Origin: Ichthyocystis sparus
GTDB taxonomy: Bacteria; Pseudomonadota; Gammaproteobacteria; Burkholderiales; 2013Ark19i
Strand: one strand, 5' to 3'
NCBI RefSeq assembly: GCF_900078755.1
Contig: NZ_FKIH01000001.1
Length of the DNA: 64,000 nt
A program made the position numbers and the translations under genes. The notes under the pieces were generated by a model. That model had not been told where the DNA came from and ran no database searches. It saw only the letters and a list, made by a program, of their open reading frames with translations. Shown here piece by piece: positions 39,736 to 51,200 of this stretch. Every line of letters begins with the position of its first letter. Positions within the stretch are counted from its first letter, which is position 1.

Positions 39736-42700
39736 GTGAATCCTATAACTGGAGTTGGTGGTGCTGATTCTGGTTCTATTTATGATGATGATCAGGCTGG
39801 CAGTGGTAGCTCGCAGCAAGTTCATACTTTGCCTGGTGATGTATTGGGTGTAGCTACTACCGTTGCTGCCATTTCCACTATCACTACTACTTCCTCTGTT
39901 GTTGCTACTTCTGTTTCCACCTCCACTGTTTCCACCTCCACTGTTTCTGTTACCTCTGTAGGTAAGGGTAGTAGTGGTGATAGAGGTAAGAAGGGCAAAG
40001 GAGCTGCTCCCAGGCGTTATGTCTCTGGTTATAAGTTTTTTGCCGCTGCTGTTCATTCTGCTTCGGCTGACGCAAGTTCAGAATTAGCAGGTCCCTCTTA
40101 TTCTGGGTCTGCAGAGTACTGCGATTTCCATATTTGTACTTCGGATTGGTTAGATTTACGTAGAATGGAAGATAGTTTTTTATGTGCCATTGAAGAAAAG
40201 GCTACTGCATTTTTTAGATCTCGGATTCAAGAATCATCTTTATTGCGCGATGATTCTGTGATAGAAGATTTTTCTGAGTTACGTGATGTATCGTTTTCTG
40301 GTCTTGAAGCGGATATGGGTGGTTTTCGTGAGAAGTACTTTGCGGAGGTTCATAATAGGGTTATTTTTTCTCATCATCTCGTTGATGGAGAGATTAAGAA
40401 ATTTAGTACTGAGGAAGCTAGTCAGTTTAGAGAATCTTTTCTTACTGCTATAGCTGCTAAGATCAAGGAGTACTTAGCTCTTGTGTGGAGTTTAGAGGTT
40501 TCCGGAGCTTTGTATAGAGCCATATGTGCTTCCGATCGTGCCCAGGCTGTCGCTGCTCGCGTTGCTGCCCGTGCTGCTGCCTTTCGTGTTGCCGCGTCCA
40601 TTTCCGATACAGATCCTGATTCCACTCGTGCTAGTGCTCTTTCTGTTGTTCGCACTGCTGATTCTCGTGCTAACCTTTCTACCGCTGTCTGTTCCCCTGT
40701 CGATCCCGTTGTTGCTCGCGCTCGAGATGCTGTCCGTGCTAGCACTGCAGATGGTTATGCTCGTGCTGCAGAGGATTATTCTAAAGCTGTTGCCGCTCGT
40801 GCTGCCGCTGCTCAAGCTCATGCTGCTTTTGCTGCTCGCTTTATTGCTCAAGCTCGTGCTGCAGGTAGTAGCGCTCCTAATTCCGGTTCCAATTCCAATC
40901 TTGTTCTAGATAGACTTGTTGCCGCCGCTCTTTCTCAGCGTGCTGCTGCTTGTGTTGCTGATTCTCGCGCTGCCTTTGCTGCTGCTGCTGCTGCTCTTTC
41001 TCATGCTCGTCTTGCTGCTGTTTTCACTACTGATACAGATCCTGATTCCTTCTGTGCTCGTGCTCGTGCCCGGAACCGTGCCTATGCTGCTGATAGTTAT
41101 GCTCGTACTACCGCTGCTCTCGCTGCCGATGCTCGTGATACCGCTGCTGCTGCCGATCGTGCTGTTGTTCAAGCTCGTGTTGCTGATAGGAGCTCATCTA
41201 ATCCCGGTTCCGATTTTATTCTCAATAGTCTTGTTGCCGTCGCTCTTACTCACCATGCAACTGCTCGTGTTGCTGATGACGATCCTGATCCCACCCGTGT
41301 CCGTGTCCGTGCTCGTGCCCGTTGTCGTCCTACTACTGCTGATAGCCGAGCTCGCGATGCCGCTACTTGTGCTGCTGCTGCTGATGCAGATCGTGTTGTT
41401 GCTCAAGCCCGTTCTTCTACATCTTTATTGACTCCTGACTCTTCTTCTCTTGTGCAGCCAGTTTTTGTAGATTTGTTTGGGTTTGCAGTGCCTACTGAGC
41501 TTGGTGAATTGGTTAGAGAGCTTATATCTAGTGTTTGTGAATTAGCTAAAAGTTTTTACCCATATACGATGAGAGTTCCAGTGTCAGACGTTTTTCGTGA
41601 GCATTCAGATTCTGAAGAACGGCGATGTGCTTGGTGCTTAACTAATATGAAGCTTTATGAGGTCAAATTTGTGGCCAAGTGTATTGCTGCGTATTTTGTT
41701 CAGCTCCTTCCTGAATTTGTTAACCGTCTTTGCAATCTCAGAGCATGGGATTCTTCTAGTCGTAGCTTTTTGCCATTAATGGGAAGCAAATTAAGAGATT
41801 TTTGGGCGTCTTTAGATAAAGCCATTTTCAGAGCTTTACGGGATTTTTTTGTTGCAAAGTGGACTATACTTACTGCACGCTTTTCTGTTCCCGCTTTGCT
41901 TTCATCAGTCCCTGGGGAGGTATCATCTGCTCTTTGTGGAGGAGATTTTGTTGATGCTTGTGCTGGGGCCGCTACTTCTTCGTCGTCACCTTCAATATTT
42001 GTTTCAATTACCGGAGGAATGGGATTGCAAGTGGCACCTAATGGTGGTGATTCTGTGAACTTGTTTGGGTTTGAATTACCGTCTGAGGTTGGCAAAATGG
42101 TTGAGGTTCTTGTTCGTGAGGTTAGTGTATTGGCTAGATCTATTTACTCCTCTTTGGTAAGAGTTCAGGTGTTGGATGCCATGAGTAAACTCTCAAATTC
42201 TGAGAAATGTGCTTGGCTTATAACTAATATGATGCTTTATAAAACTGGCTTTGTGGCTAGGTGCCTTGTCGTTTATTCTGATGAGCTTTGTCCTGATTTT
42301 ATTTGCTCTCTTTTTAGTTCCAGACCTGGTGATGCTTCTGGTCGTAGATTATTGTCATTAATGGGAAACAGTTTAAGAGATTTTTGGTTAGCTTTGGGTA
42401 ATGCTATTTTAGAAACTGTGGAGGGTATTTTTGTAGCAGAGTGGGATGAATTTGCTAGGCAATTTTTTGTTCCCTTAGAACCTGTAGAGGAGTCATCACC
42501 TGCTGTTCTTTGTGGAAGAGATTTTATTGGTGCTTTTAATAATGCTGGTGTTCCTGCGTTGGCAGTTTCAATGATGGGTAGAGCACGATTAGTAGCACGG
42601 AGAGCGTTATCTCATTTTGCTGAAGTAGCCAGTGGTAGTTCTGTGGCTACTGATGTACCTGTGGCTGCTGGTGTATCTGTAAATGTTCCTACTACTAATA

Positions 42701-43110
42701 CTTCTATTACTGATGTTTCTACTGTTTCTGTTGTTGGGGTAGAAGGATCTTCTACTACACCTAGAATAGGTTCTTCTTATGCTTTCGGTGGAGCTAAGAA
42801 ATTATTTATGAGTAGGTGGTGTGCTGATGTGTCTTCTTCTTCCGGTATGTCTTCCTCTGTGCCCTCCGGTAGTATTGTATCTTCTGGATCTTTATCTTCT
42901 GCACCCGTCGCGACGAGTAGCTTTTCAACATTAGCTACTACTGATGGTACTGCTTATGGGGAGGGTGATATAGGAGAGAGATTGGCAGCATTGCTTAATC
43001 GAGGTTTGCCACCCTCACCACCACCTGCTAGCGAACCAACTCCTACGGAAGGCAAAGCTTCTTCTTCAAGTAGAGGAAGTAGTGGAGGGAAAAGGAAGAA
43101 GAAAAGTTAA
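39736..43110 (+). CDS. Array protein 7 (1124 aa), A-repeat-B-C form, short acidic region
   Basis: Unknown family. GTG start after AAAAGGA. Basic box G-K-G-S-S-G-D-R-G-K-K-G-K-G-A; module A at about 128-258 (its first motif reads C-D-F instead of C-G-F). Three Ala/Arg units lie at about 261-558, the last truncated. Module B is at about 577-751 and module C at about 774-948. The acidic region is nearly absent, replaced by a Thr/Val-rich stretch without SUMO-like motifs. The tail is N-R-G-L-P-P-S-P-P-P and a shorter basic end G-K-R-K-K-K-S. Roughly 300 bp around 41780-42070 are almost identical to array gene 5. Confidence 0.9.
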   Translation: MNPITGVGGADSGSIYDDDQAGSGSSQQVHTLPGDVLGVATTVAAISTITTTSSVVATSVSTSTVSTSTVSVTSVGKGSSGDRGKKGKGAAPRRYVSGYKFFAAAVHSASADASSELAGPSYSGSAEYCDFHICTSDWLDLRRMEDSFLCAIEEKATAFFRSRIQESSLLRDDSVIEDFSELRDVSFSGLEADMGGFREKYFAEVHNRVIFSHHLVDGEIKKFSTEEASQFRESFLTAIAAKIKEYLALVWSLEVSGALYRAICASDRAQAVAARVAARAAAFRVAASISDTDPDSTRASALSVVRTADSRANLSTAVCSPVDPVVARARDAVRASTADGYARAAEDYSKAVAARAAAAQAHAAFAARFIAQARAAGSSAPNSGSNSNLVLDRLVAAALSQRAAACVADSRAAFAAAAAALSHARLAAVFTTDTDPDSFCARARARNRAYAADSYARTTAALAADARDTAAAADRAVVQARVADRSSSNPGSDFILNSLVAVALTHHATARVADDDPDPTRVRVRARARCRPTTADSRARDAATCAAAADADRVVAQARSSTSLLTPDSSSLVQPVFVDLFGFAVPTELGELVRELISSVCELAKSFYPYTMRVPVSDVFREHSDSEERRCAWCLTNMKLYEVKFVAKCIAAYFVQLLPEFVNRLCNLRAWDSSSRSFLPLMGSKLRDFWASLDKAIFRALRDFFVAKWTILTARFSVPALLSSVPGEVSSALCGGDFVDACAGAATSSSSPSIFVSITGGMGLQVAPNGGDSVNLFGFELPSEVGKMVEVLVREVSVLARSIYSSLVRVQVLDAMSKLSNSEKCAWLITNMMLYKTGFVARCLVVYSDELCPDFICSLFSSRPGDASGRRLLSLMGNSLRDFWLALGNAILETVEGIFVAEWDEFARQFFVPLEPVEESSPAVLCGRDFIGAFNNAGVPALAVSMMGRARLVARRALSHFAEVASGSSVATDVPVAAGVSVNVPTTNTSITDVSTVSVVGVEGSSTTPRIGSSYAFGGAKKLFMSRWCADVSSSSGMSSSVPSGSIVSSGSLSSAPVATSSFSTLATTDGTAYGEGDIGERLAALLNRGLPPSPPPASEPTPTEGKASSSSRGSSGGKRKKKS

Positions 43111-44298
43111 GTTGTGGATGTTGGCTTTGTTTATTTTGCACTATGTGTTGATTGAGTTGATTGTTTGTGCTCATTTTGTTTTGAGAGAGTGATTTTTGAG
43201 ATGCTACTCGTTGGCAATGATTTTGTAATGTGGTGCTGCCTTGCAATAGATTAGTTTTAGATTTATTAGTGTGCCTGAATTGGTATGGGATTTGTGTAGT
43301 TTTGCCTGGTTTTTTTTAACACGGATTGCTACTCATTTGTGTAGAGATTTTCGGGGCTTTGTATAGAGCCCTATGCTCTTTTGATCGTGATCAAGTTGCC
43401 GCTGCTGGTGTTGTTGTCTCTGCTACTCATGCTGCTGCTCTCATTGGACCTAGGAAATTATTTATGAGTAGGTATAGTATAGTGCGATGTGAATTCTTAT
43501 TCCGGCATGTCTTCTTTTTCGGTGTTCTCCGGTATATTGTATCTTCTGTGCCTGTGTCGATGGGCAGCGTTTCAACATTTAGCTGTCACTGTTACTGCTT
43601 ATGGGGAGGGTGATATGGAGAGAGATTGGCGGCATTGCTGAATCGATGTTTACCATCTTTATTGCCACCTGATAGTGAATCAGCTCCCACGGGAGGTGAA
43701 GCTTCTTCTTCAAGTCGAGGAAGTGTTAAAGGGATAAGGAAAAGGGAAGAGTAAAAGTTAAGTGTGGTGAGTGCTGATTTTGCACTTAAGATCAGTCTTA
43801 GATTGTTGTTGGTGTATCTGCGTTGATATGGGTTTTGTGTGGATTTGTCTGGTTTTTAGCACAGATTGTGATTTATTTGGCCATATTAATGAGTATGAAT
43901 ATGCATATTAGTTGGCATATGTACTTGGCTATTTTTCATAGGTGAGTTTTGTTATTCAGCATAGTATTTAATCTGTGGTCTTTGTGTGATGCGTAGGACA
44001 GAATAAGCTGACGTTCGCATATTGATTTATGTTTGATCTGCTTAATTTCTTTCAGTTGATGCGTTACTTTATGGTGTGCTTGGTTGAATGTCACAAATTT
44101 TTGCACTTTACGGGTAATGTGTAGGTCGCCTTTTCTTTGTGTTTTATTGTAGTTGGGGTAAGTACCTAGTGTATGTGCCTAGGTCGTGTCTATGATGCAA
44201 GGCTGGTGGGTGTTATAATGTAAATTAATAATAACGGCAATGATGATAGAGAATTAATAACAATGATTAACAATAATAAATAAAAAGGGAGTTTTGTT
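43111..44298 (+). repeat. Array spacer containing a dead copy
   Basis: Two spacer-type segments flank the remnant at 43339-43761. The right part ends in the conserved leader (TAATAATAACGGCAATGATG...) and the AAAAAGGGAG Shine-Dalgarno for the next gene. Confidence 0.75.
43339..43761 (+). pseudogene. Array copy 8: remnant, end of module A fused to tail
   Basis: The left end matches the last residues of module A (G-A-L-Y-R-A-L-C) and the start of an Ala/Arg unit. It jumps directly to the region P-R-K-L-F-M-S-R-Y-S near the C-terminus, so about 2.5 kb is deleted. Further on, frameshifted G-E-R-L-A-A-L-L-N-R, a damaged proline motif and S-S-S-S-R-G-S can be read before a broken basic tail. It cannot make a family protein. 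Confidence 0.8.
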
Positions 44299-47200
44299 GT
44301 GAATCCTGTAACTGGAGTCGGTGGTGCTGGTTCTGATCCTGGGGATGTTGACGATGATGCTGATCAAGCTAGCGGTGGTGCCTTGCAGCAGGTTCAGGCT
44401 TCTGATGATGTTAGATTGGATGTAGCTACTACCGTTGCTGCTACTACTACTTCTGCTACTTCCTCTGCTGTTACTACTTCTGTTACTACCTCCACTGGTG
44501 CCACTACCTCTGTAGGTAAAGGTAGTAGTGGTGGTAGGAGTGATAAAGGCAAAGGACCTGCTTCCAAGCGTTATGCTTCTGGTTCTGTAGTTCCTGCCGC
44601 TACTGTTCATTCTGTTTCTGTTGGTGCAAGCTCAGAATTAGTTGCTCCCACTTCTTCTTCTTCTTCTTCTACAGAGTATTGCGGTTTCCATGTTTGTACT
44701 TCGGATTGGTTAGAATTACGTAGAATGGAAGATGATTTTTTATGTGCCGTTAAAGGAAAGGCTACTGAATTTTTTAGATCCCGGATTCAGGAATTCTATT
44801 TATCATGTAGTACTTTTGCAGTAACTGATTTTTCCTGGTTACGTGATGGATTGTTTTCCGGGTTTGAAGTAGATGCGAGTGATTTTCTTGAGGAGTACCT
44901 TACTGAAGTTCGTAGTAGAGTTGTTTCTTCTTTTCATCTAGTTGATGGAGAGGTTAAGAAATTTACTACTGAGGAAGCTGATCGGGTTAGAGAGTTGCTT
45001 TTTACTGCTATAGTTGCTAGGGTCAAGGAATGTTTGGTGCCTGTGTGGAGTTCAGAGGTTTCCGGAGCTTTGGATAGAGCCCCAGCTGCTCCCAGTCCTG
45101 CTCAGATTGCTGCTCAAGTTGCTCTTGCTCGTGCTAGGGCTACCGCCGCCGCCGCTGAGCGTGCTGCTGAGCGCGCTGCCGCTCTTATTCCTGATAACCA
45201 TCCTGATCCAGCTCGTGCTCGTTCTCGTGCTCTTGCTATTGTGCGCGCTACTAATTCTCGCGCGCGCCGCGCTGCTGCTGCTGCTGCTGCGGCAGCTGCA
45301 GCAGCCTATCCCACTGCCGATTCAGATTCAGTTGTTGCTTGTACTACCGCTACTACCACCACTACCACTCTCGCTGTTTCTGCTACTTCCACTACAGATC
45401 CCAATAGCATTCATGCTTGCGTTGCCACTACCACTACCACTGTTTCTATTGCTGGTTCTTCTACATCTTCATTGACTCCTGGTTCTTCTTCTCTTGTGCC
45501 GCCAGGTTTTGTAGAATTGTTTGGGTTTGTAGTATCTCCCGAGCTTAATGAAGTGATTAACGAACTCATATCTGATGTTTGTGAATGGGCTAAAATTTTT
45601 TACCCGCATACGATGAGAATTCCAGTGTCAGATGCTCTTCGTAAGCTTTCAAATTATGAACAGCGATGTGCTTGGTGCTTAATTAATATGAAGCTTTATG
45701 AGACCAAATTTATTGCCAAGTGCATTGCTGCATATTTTACTAATCTCCTTCCTGTATTTATTAACCATATTTGCAATATCAGAGCATGGGATTCTTCTAG
45801 TAGTTGCTTGTCGCCATTAATGGGAAGCAGATTAAGAGATTTTTGGACATCTTTAGATCGAGCCATTTTCACGGCCTTACGTGATTTTTTTGTTTTAAAG
45901 TGGACTGTACTTACTGAGCGCTTTTCTGTTCCCTCTTTTTTTTCATTAGTCACTGGAGAGGTATCAACTACTCTTTGTGGAGGAGATTTCGTTAATGCTT
46001 GTGCTAGGGCTAGTACTTCTTCGCCGTCATGTTCAATATTTGACTTAATTACTGGAGGAATGGGGATGCAAGTGTCACCTCATGCTGGTGATTCTGTTAA
46101 TTTGTTTGGGCTTGAGGTACCTTCTGAGGTTAGCGAAATTGTTAGTGTTCTTATCCGTAGTGTTACTGCATTGGCTGGACGTACTTTCTCGTCTATGGTG
46201 AGAGTTCAAGTGCTGAATGCTCTGAGTGGGCTTTCAGATTCTGAAAAATGTGCTTGGCTTGTAGCTAATGTGATGCTTTATAAAACCGGCTTCGTGTCTA
46301 GGTGCCTTGCAGATTATCATGACGGGATTTGCCATGATTTTATTTGCTCTCTTTTTAGCGCCAGACAGGGGGATACTTCCGGTCGTGTCTTGTTGTCATT
46401 GATAGGAGACGTTTTAAGAGATTTTTGGTTATCTGTGGTTAATGATATTATAAAAACTGTCCAGGGTATTTTCGTAGCAGAGTGGGGTGGATTTTTTGTT
46501 TCGTTAGAACCTGGAGAGGAATCATCATCTGCTGATCTTTGTAGGAGAGATTTTGTTGATGCTCTCATTAGAGTTGGTATTCCTGAGTTGGCAACTTCAG
46601 GGATGAGGAAAGTACGGGTAGTGGCACCGAGAGTGGTATCTCATTTTGCTGAGGTAGCTAGTGGTAGTTCTGCGGCTAGTGGTAGTTCTGCAGATGTTTT
46701 ACCTGTTTCTGGATTAGCGCCTGAAGTATCAGCAGTTACAGAGGTGTCCGGTGCTGAGGATGTTGCGTTTGTTGGTGGTCGTTCTTTGTTATCTGGTGGG
46801 CTAGTAGATAGGACTTCTCCACCTTTATCTGACAAAGAGGCATTGGTTGTTGATGTTCCTCCCCCTCCTTCAGGGTCGCCGCCGTTATTTGTTATGGGAG
46901 GCGAAATTGGATTGTCTGTGGTTGGTGCTGTAGCGTCCGAAGTCTTAGTAGCTACAGAGGGGTCTGGTGAGGATGTTATATCTATTGATGATCATTCTTC
47001 GTTATCGGAGGAAGAATTAGGAGGCAGGCTTTCTTCGTCTTTATCTGAGGAAGAGGTATTGGTTGTCGAGGTTTCTGCTCCTTCTCTTTCAGAGACGCCA
47101 GTGTTAGTTGGAGAAGAAGAAGTTGAAGTGTCAGAAGTTGTATTGCCTATGGTTGGTGCTGCTGTTTCTGATTTGGGAGTTTTAGAAATTGAATCATCTG

Positions 47201-47676
47201 AGCGGACAGTAGTGCCAACAACTAGTGCTTCTTCAGTTACTAGTTCTTCTGTTGTTGAGGTAAAAGAATCTTCTACTATACCTATAATATGTTCTCCTGC
47301 TCCTAGAATATGTTCTCCTGCTGGTCCCGTTGCACCTAAGAAATTATTTATGAGTATGTATCGTGCTGGTGTGGCTTCCTCTTCCGGTATGTCTTCTTCT
47401 TCGATGTCCTCCGGTAGTATTGTATCTTCTGGGCCTTTATCTTCTGTACCCGCGACGACGACGGGTAGAGTTTCACCATTAGCTACTACTACTACTACTG
47501 GTACTGCTCCTGGGGAGGTTGATATAGGAGCGAGATTGGCAGCATTGATGAATCGAGGTTTACCACCTTCACCAGCACCTGCTAGTGAGTCAGCTACTAC
47601 GGGAGGTGAAGTTTCTTCTTCGAGTAAAGGAAGTGTTAGAGGGAGAAGGAGAAGGAAGAGGAAGAGGAAAAGTTAA
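44299..47676 (+). CDS. Array protein 9 (1125 aa), A-repeat-B-C form
   Basis: Unknown family. GTG start after AAAAAGGGAG. One basic box; module A at about 127-257; one short Ala/Arg unit (about 260-341) followed by a Thr-rich stretch; module B at about 405-580; module C at about 600-770. The acidic region has D-V-I-S-I-D-D-H-S-S (near 46973-47000) and E-E-V-L-V-V-E-V-S. The tail is N-R-G-L-P-P-S-P-A-P, one proline changed, and the longest basic end here: R-G-R-R-R-R-K-R-K-R-K-S. A cassette near 47045-47122 is almost identical to one in array gene 13. Confidence 0.9.
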   Translation: MNPVTGVGGAGSDPGDVDDDADQASGGALQQVQASDDVRLDVATTVAATTTSATSSAVTTSVTTSTGATTSVGKGSSGGRSDKGKGPASKRYASGSVVPAATVHSVSVGASSELVAPTSSSSSSTEYCGFHVCTSDWLELRRMEDDFLCAVKGKATEFFRSRIQEFYLSCSTFAVTDFSWLRDGLFSGFEVDASDFLEEYLTEVRSRVVSSFHLVDGEVKKFTTEEADRVRELLFTAIVARVKECLVPVWSSEVSGALDRAPAAPSPAQIAAQVALARARATAAAAERAAERAAALIPDNHPDPARARSRALAIVRATNSRARRAAAAAAAAAAAAYPTADSDSVVACTTATTTTTTLAVSATSTTDPNSIHACVATTTTTVSIAGSSTSSLTPGSSSLVPPGFVELFGFVVSPELNEVINELISDVCEWAKIFYPHTMRIPVSDALRKLSNYEQRCAWCLINMKLYETKFIAKCIAAYFTNLLPVFINHICNIRAWDSSSSCLSPLMGSRLRDFWTSLDRAIFTALRDFFVLKWTVLTERFSVPSFFSLVTGEVSTTLCGGDFVNACARASTSSPSCSIFDLITGGMGMQVSPHAGDSVNLFGLEVPSEVSEIVSVLIRSVTALAGRTFSSMVRVQVLNALSGLSDSEKCAWLVANVMLYKTGFVSRCLADYHDGICHDFICSLFSARQGDTSGRVLLSLIGDVLRDFWLSVVNDIIKTVQGIFVAEWGGFFVSLEPGEESSSADLCRRDFVDALIRVGIPELATSGMRKVRVVAPRVVSHFAEVASGSSAASGSSADVLPVSGLAPEVSAVTEVSGAEDVAFVGGRSLLSGGLVDRTSPPLSDKEALVVDVPPPPSGSPPLFVMGGEIGLSVVGAVASEVLVATEGSGEDVISIDDHSSLSEEELGGRLSSSLSEEEVLVVEVSAPSLSETPVLVGEEEVEVSEVVLPMVGAAVSDLGVLEIESSERTVVPTTSASSVTSSSVVEVKESSTIPIICSPAPRICSPAGPVAPKKLFMSMYRAGVASSSGMSSSSMSSGSIVSSGPLSSVPATTTGRVSPLATTTTTGTAPGEVDIGARLAALMNRGLPPSPAPASESATTGGEVSSSSKGSVRGRRRRKRKRKS

Positions 47677-48287
47677 GTGATGGGAGTTGGTATTGTTTGC
47701 GTTGCACTATGTGTTGATTAAGTGAGTTGTTTGTGCTCATTTTGTGTTGAGTGAGTGATTTTTGAGGTGTTACTTGTTAGCAATATTTTTAGGTTGTTCT
47801 TTGTGTCTGCGTTGAGATTTTGTGTAGATTTGTCATGTTTTGTCACAGATTGTGCACAGATTGTGATTTGTTTGGCGATATAAATATGACTAGTTGGCAT
47901 ATGTAGTTAGCTGTTTTCCATATGTGATTTTTGTTGTTAATCATAGTATTAAATTTGTGGCTTTGTGTGATGCGTAAGATATAATGAACTCGTGTAGATT
48001 TGTAACGTTTGGTTTGCTTAGTTTCTTTAAGATGGCACTTTGCTTTTTCTATTGTGCTTTGTTGTTGCCCCAAAGCTTTGCACCCTCCGGGTCGTGCAAG
48101 TAGTAAGGTGTGGGGTGCTTTCTCCACGTGCTCTGTGTTTTGTTGTAGTTGAGGGTAAGTACCTAATGCCTATGCTCATACTGTGTCTCTGACGCAGGGG
48201 TGGAGTGTATTAGCTGTAAATTACAATAGCTGTAATAAGGAATCAATAACAACGATAAATAATAATAAATAAAAAAAGGAGTTTGGT
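47677..48287 (+). repeat. Array spacer (611 bp)
   Basis: Same blocks as other spacers (GTGATTTTTGAG, CCAAAGCTTTGCACC, GTGCTCTGTGTTTTGTTGTAGTTGAGG). The leader is slightly diverged; Shine-Dalgarno AAAAAAGGAG. No gene. Confidence 0.8.
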
Positions 48288-51200
48288 GTGAACCCTGTAA
48301 CTGGAGTTGGTAGTGCTGGTTCTGGTCCTAGTGATGATGATGTTACTGATCAAGCTGATAGTGGTGGCCTGCAGCAGGTTCAGACTTTGCCTGGTGGTGG
48401 GTTGGGTGTAGCTACCGTTGCTGCTGTTTCCACTGTCACTACTACTTCCTCTGCTGTTACTACTTCTGTTGCTGCTCCCTTTACTGCTACTACTACTTCC
48501 ACTAGTGCTACTACCTCTGTAGGTAAGGGTAGTAGTGGTAGTAGAGGTACGAAGGGCAAGGGACCTGCTTCCAAGGGCCATGCTTCCGCTGCTGCCTCCA
48601 CTAGTGCTGCTGCCTCTGTAGGTAAGGGTGTTAGTGGTGGTAGTAAGAAAGGCAAGGGACCTGCTTCCAAGGGTCATGCTGCTGGTGCAAGTCCAAAATT
48701 AGCTGGTCGTTCCACTTCTTCTCGAACTATAAAGTGTTGCGGCTTCGATGTTTGTGCCTCGGATTGGGTAGAATTACGTAGAATGGAAGATAATTTTTTA
48801 TGTGCCGTTGAAGAAAAGGCTGCTACATTTTTTAGATCTCGGATTCAAGATTTATCTTTATCAAGTGGTGCTTTTTCAATAACAGATATTTCTGGGTCAC
48901 GTGATGAATTGTTTTCTGCTCTTGAAGTAAGTATTAGTAGTTTTGTTGGGGAGTATCTTGAGGAAGTTCATAGTAGAGTTGTTTCTTCTTTTCATCTTCT
49001 TGCTGGAGAGGTTAAGAAATTTAGTGCTTATGAAGCCAATCAATTTAGAGCATCGTTTTTTGCTATCATAGTTGTTAGGATCAGAGAATGCTTAGCGCCT
49101 GCGTGGAGTTCAGAGATTTCCCGGGCTTTGGATAGAGCTCTAGGTGCTACTCCCGATCGTGCTCAAATTGCTGCTCGCGTTGCTGCTCGAGCTACTGCTA
49201 CCGCTGCCGTTGCTGCTCGTGCTCGTGCTCGCGCTGCTGCTCCCATTCCCGATACCGAGCCTGATCCCGCTCGTGCTCGTGCTCGTGTTTGTGCTTATGT
49301 TCGTGCTGCTGATAGTCGTGCTCGCGCTGCCGCTGCTGTTGCCGCTGCTGTTGCCGCTGCTGTTGCTGATCCTGCTATTGATCTAGATCGCGCTGTTGCT
49401 GCCGATCGCGCTGTTGTTAATCGCGCTCGCTCTCGCACCGCCGCTCGCGCTGTCGCTCGCGCTCGCACTGCCGTTGATGCCGATCCTGGTTCTAATCCTT
49501 ATATTGATCCCGGCCTCGCTGACGTTCTTGCTCGCGCTGCTGCTGCTACTCACACTTGCGCTGCTACTACTCACACTTGCGCTACTACTACTACTGTTGC
49601 TGGTTCTTCTACAACTTCATTGCCTTCTGATTCTTCTCTTACGCCATCAATTCTTGTGGATTTGTGTGGGTTTGAAATATCTTCTGAGCTTAGTGAAGCG
49701 GTTAGCAGGCTCATATCTGAGATTCTTGTATCGGCTAGAAATTTTTACCCGAATACGATAAGAGTTCCAGTGTCGCATGCTCTGCGTGAGCTTTCAAATC
49801 CTGGACTGCAACGTGCTTGGTGCTTAATTAATATGAAGCTTTGTGAGACCAGATTTATGGCTGAGTGCGTTGCTGAGTATTGTGCTAATCTCCTTCCTGG
49901 ATTTATTAGCCTTCTTTGCAGCATCAGAGCAGGGTATTGCTCTGGTCATAGCTTTTCGTCGTTAACTGGAAACATGTTAAGCAATTTTTGGGCATATTTA
50001 GATCAAGCCATTTTCAAAGCTTTGAGGGGCTTTTTTGTTGAAAAGTGGGCTGCACTTACTGGGCACTTTTCTGTTCCCTTTTTTTTCCCACTAGACCCTG
50101 AAGAGGGGCCATCTGCTCTTTGTGGAGGAGATTTTGTTGGTGCTTGTGCTAGGGCTGGTACTTCTTCGTCGTCAGGTTCAAGATTTGCTTCAATTGCTAG
50201 AGGGATGGCAGTGCAAGTAGCACCTCATGGTGGTGGTGGTTATGTAGATTTGTTTGGGTCCGAAGTACTTCCTGAGGTTAGGGAAATGGTTGATGCTCTT
50301 ATCCGAGAGGTTAGTGCATTGGCCAGACGTATTTACTCGTCTGTGGTGAGAGTTCAAGTGTTGGATGCCATGAGCAGGCTTTCATATTCTGAACAATGTG
50401 CTTGGCTTGTAGCCAATATGATGCTTTATAAAATTGGCTTTGTGTCCCGGTGTCTTGCTGAGTATCATGATGGGCTTTGTCCTGCTTTTGTTTGCTCTCT
50501 TTTTAGTATCAGACCGGGGGATGTTTCTGGTCGTAGCTTGTTGCCATTAGCAGGAAACGATTTAAGGGGTTTTTGGTTATCTTTGGGTAATGCTATTACA
50601 AGAGCTGTAGAGGATATTTTTGTAACAGATTGGGAAGCACTTACTAGGCGTTTTTCTGTTTTATTAGAACCTGGAGAGGAATCATCATCTACTGTTCTTT
50701 GTGGGAGAGATTTTGTTAATGCTTGTAATAAGGCTGGTGTTCCTCCGCTGGCAGTTTCAGGGTCTGCTTCAATTATGAGAGGACGGGTAGCACATAGTGC
50801 GGTATCTCATATTGCTGCAGTAGCTAGTAGTAGTTCTGCTTCTGTAGCTGCTGGTAGTTCTGTAGCTGGGTTACTTGTTTCTGGAGCAGCTCCACAAGCA
50901 TCAGTAGTTACAGAGGGGTCCGGTGATGATGATGTTACATTTGTCGACAATCGTTCCTCGGTGTCGGGGAGAGAATTAGGAGGCAGACCTTCTTCATCTT
51001 TATCTGAAGGGGAATTGGTCATTGATGTTTCTACTCCATCTCGTTTAGAGCCGCTAGTGTTAGTTAGAGGAGAAGAAGTTGGATTGTCTATGGTCGGTAC
51101 TACTACTACTACTACTTCTTCTTCTTCCGCTTTGGGAGTTTTAGGAGATAGACCATCCCCTTCTCCATCTGAGCGGATGGTGGTGCTAACAACTAGTGAT

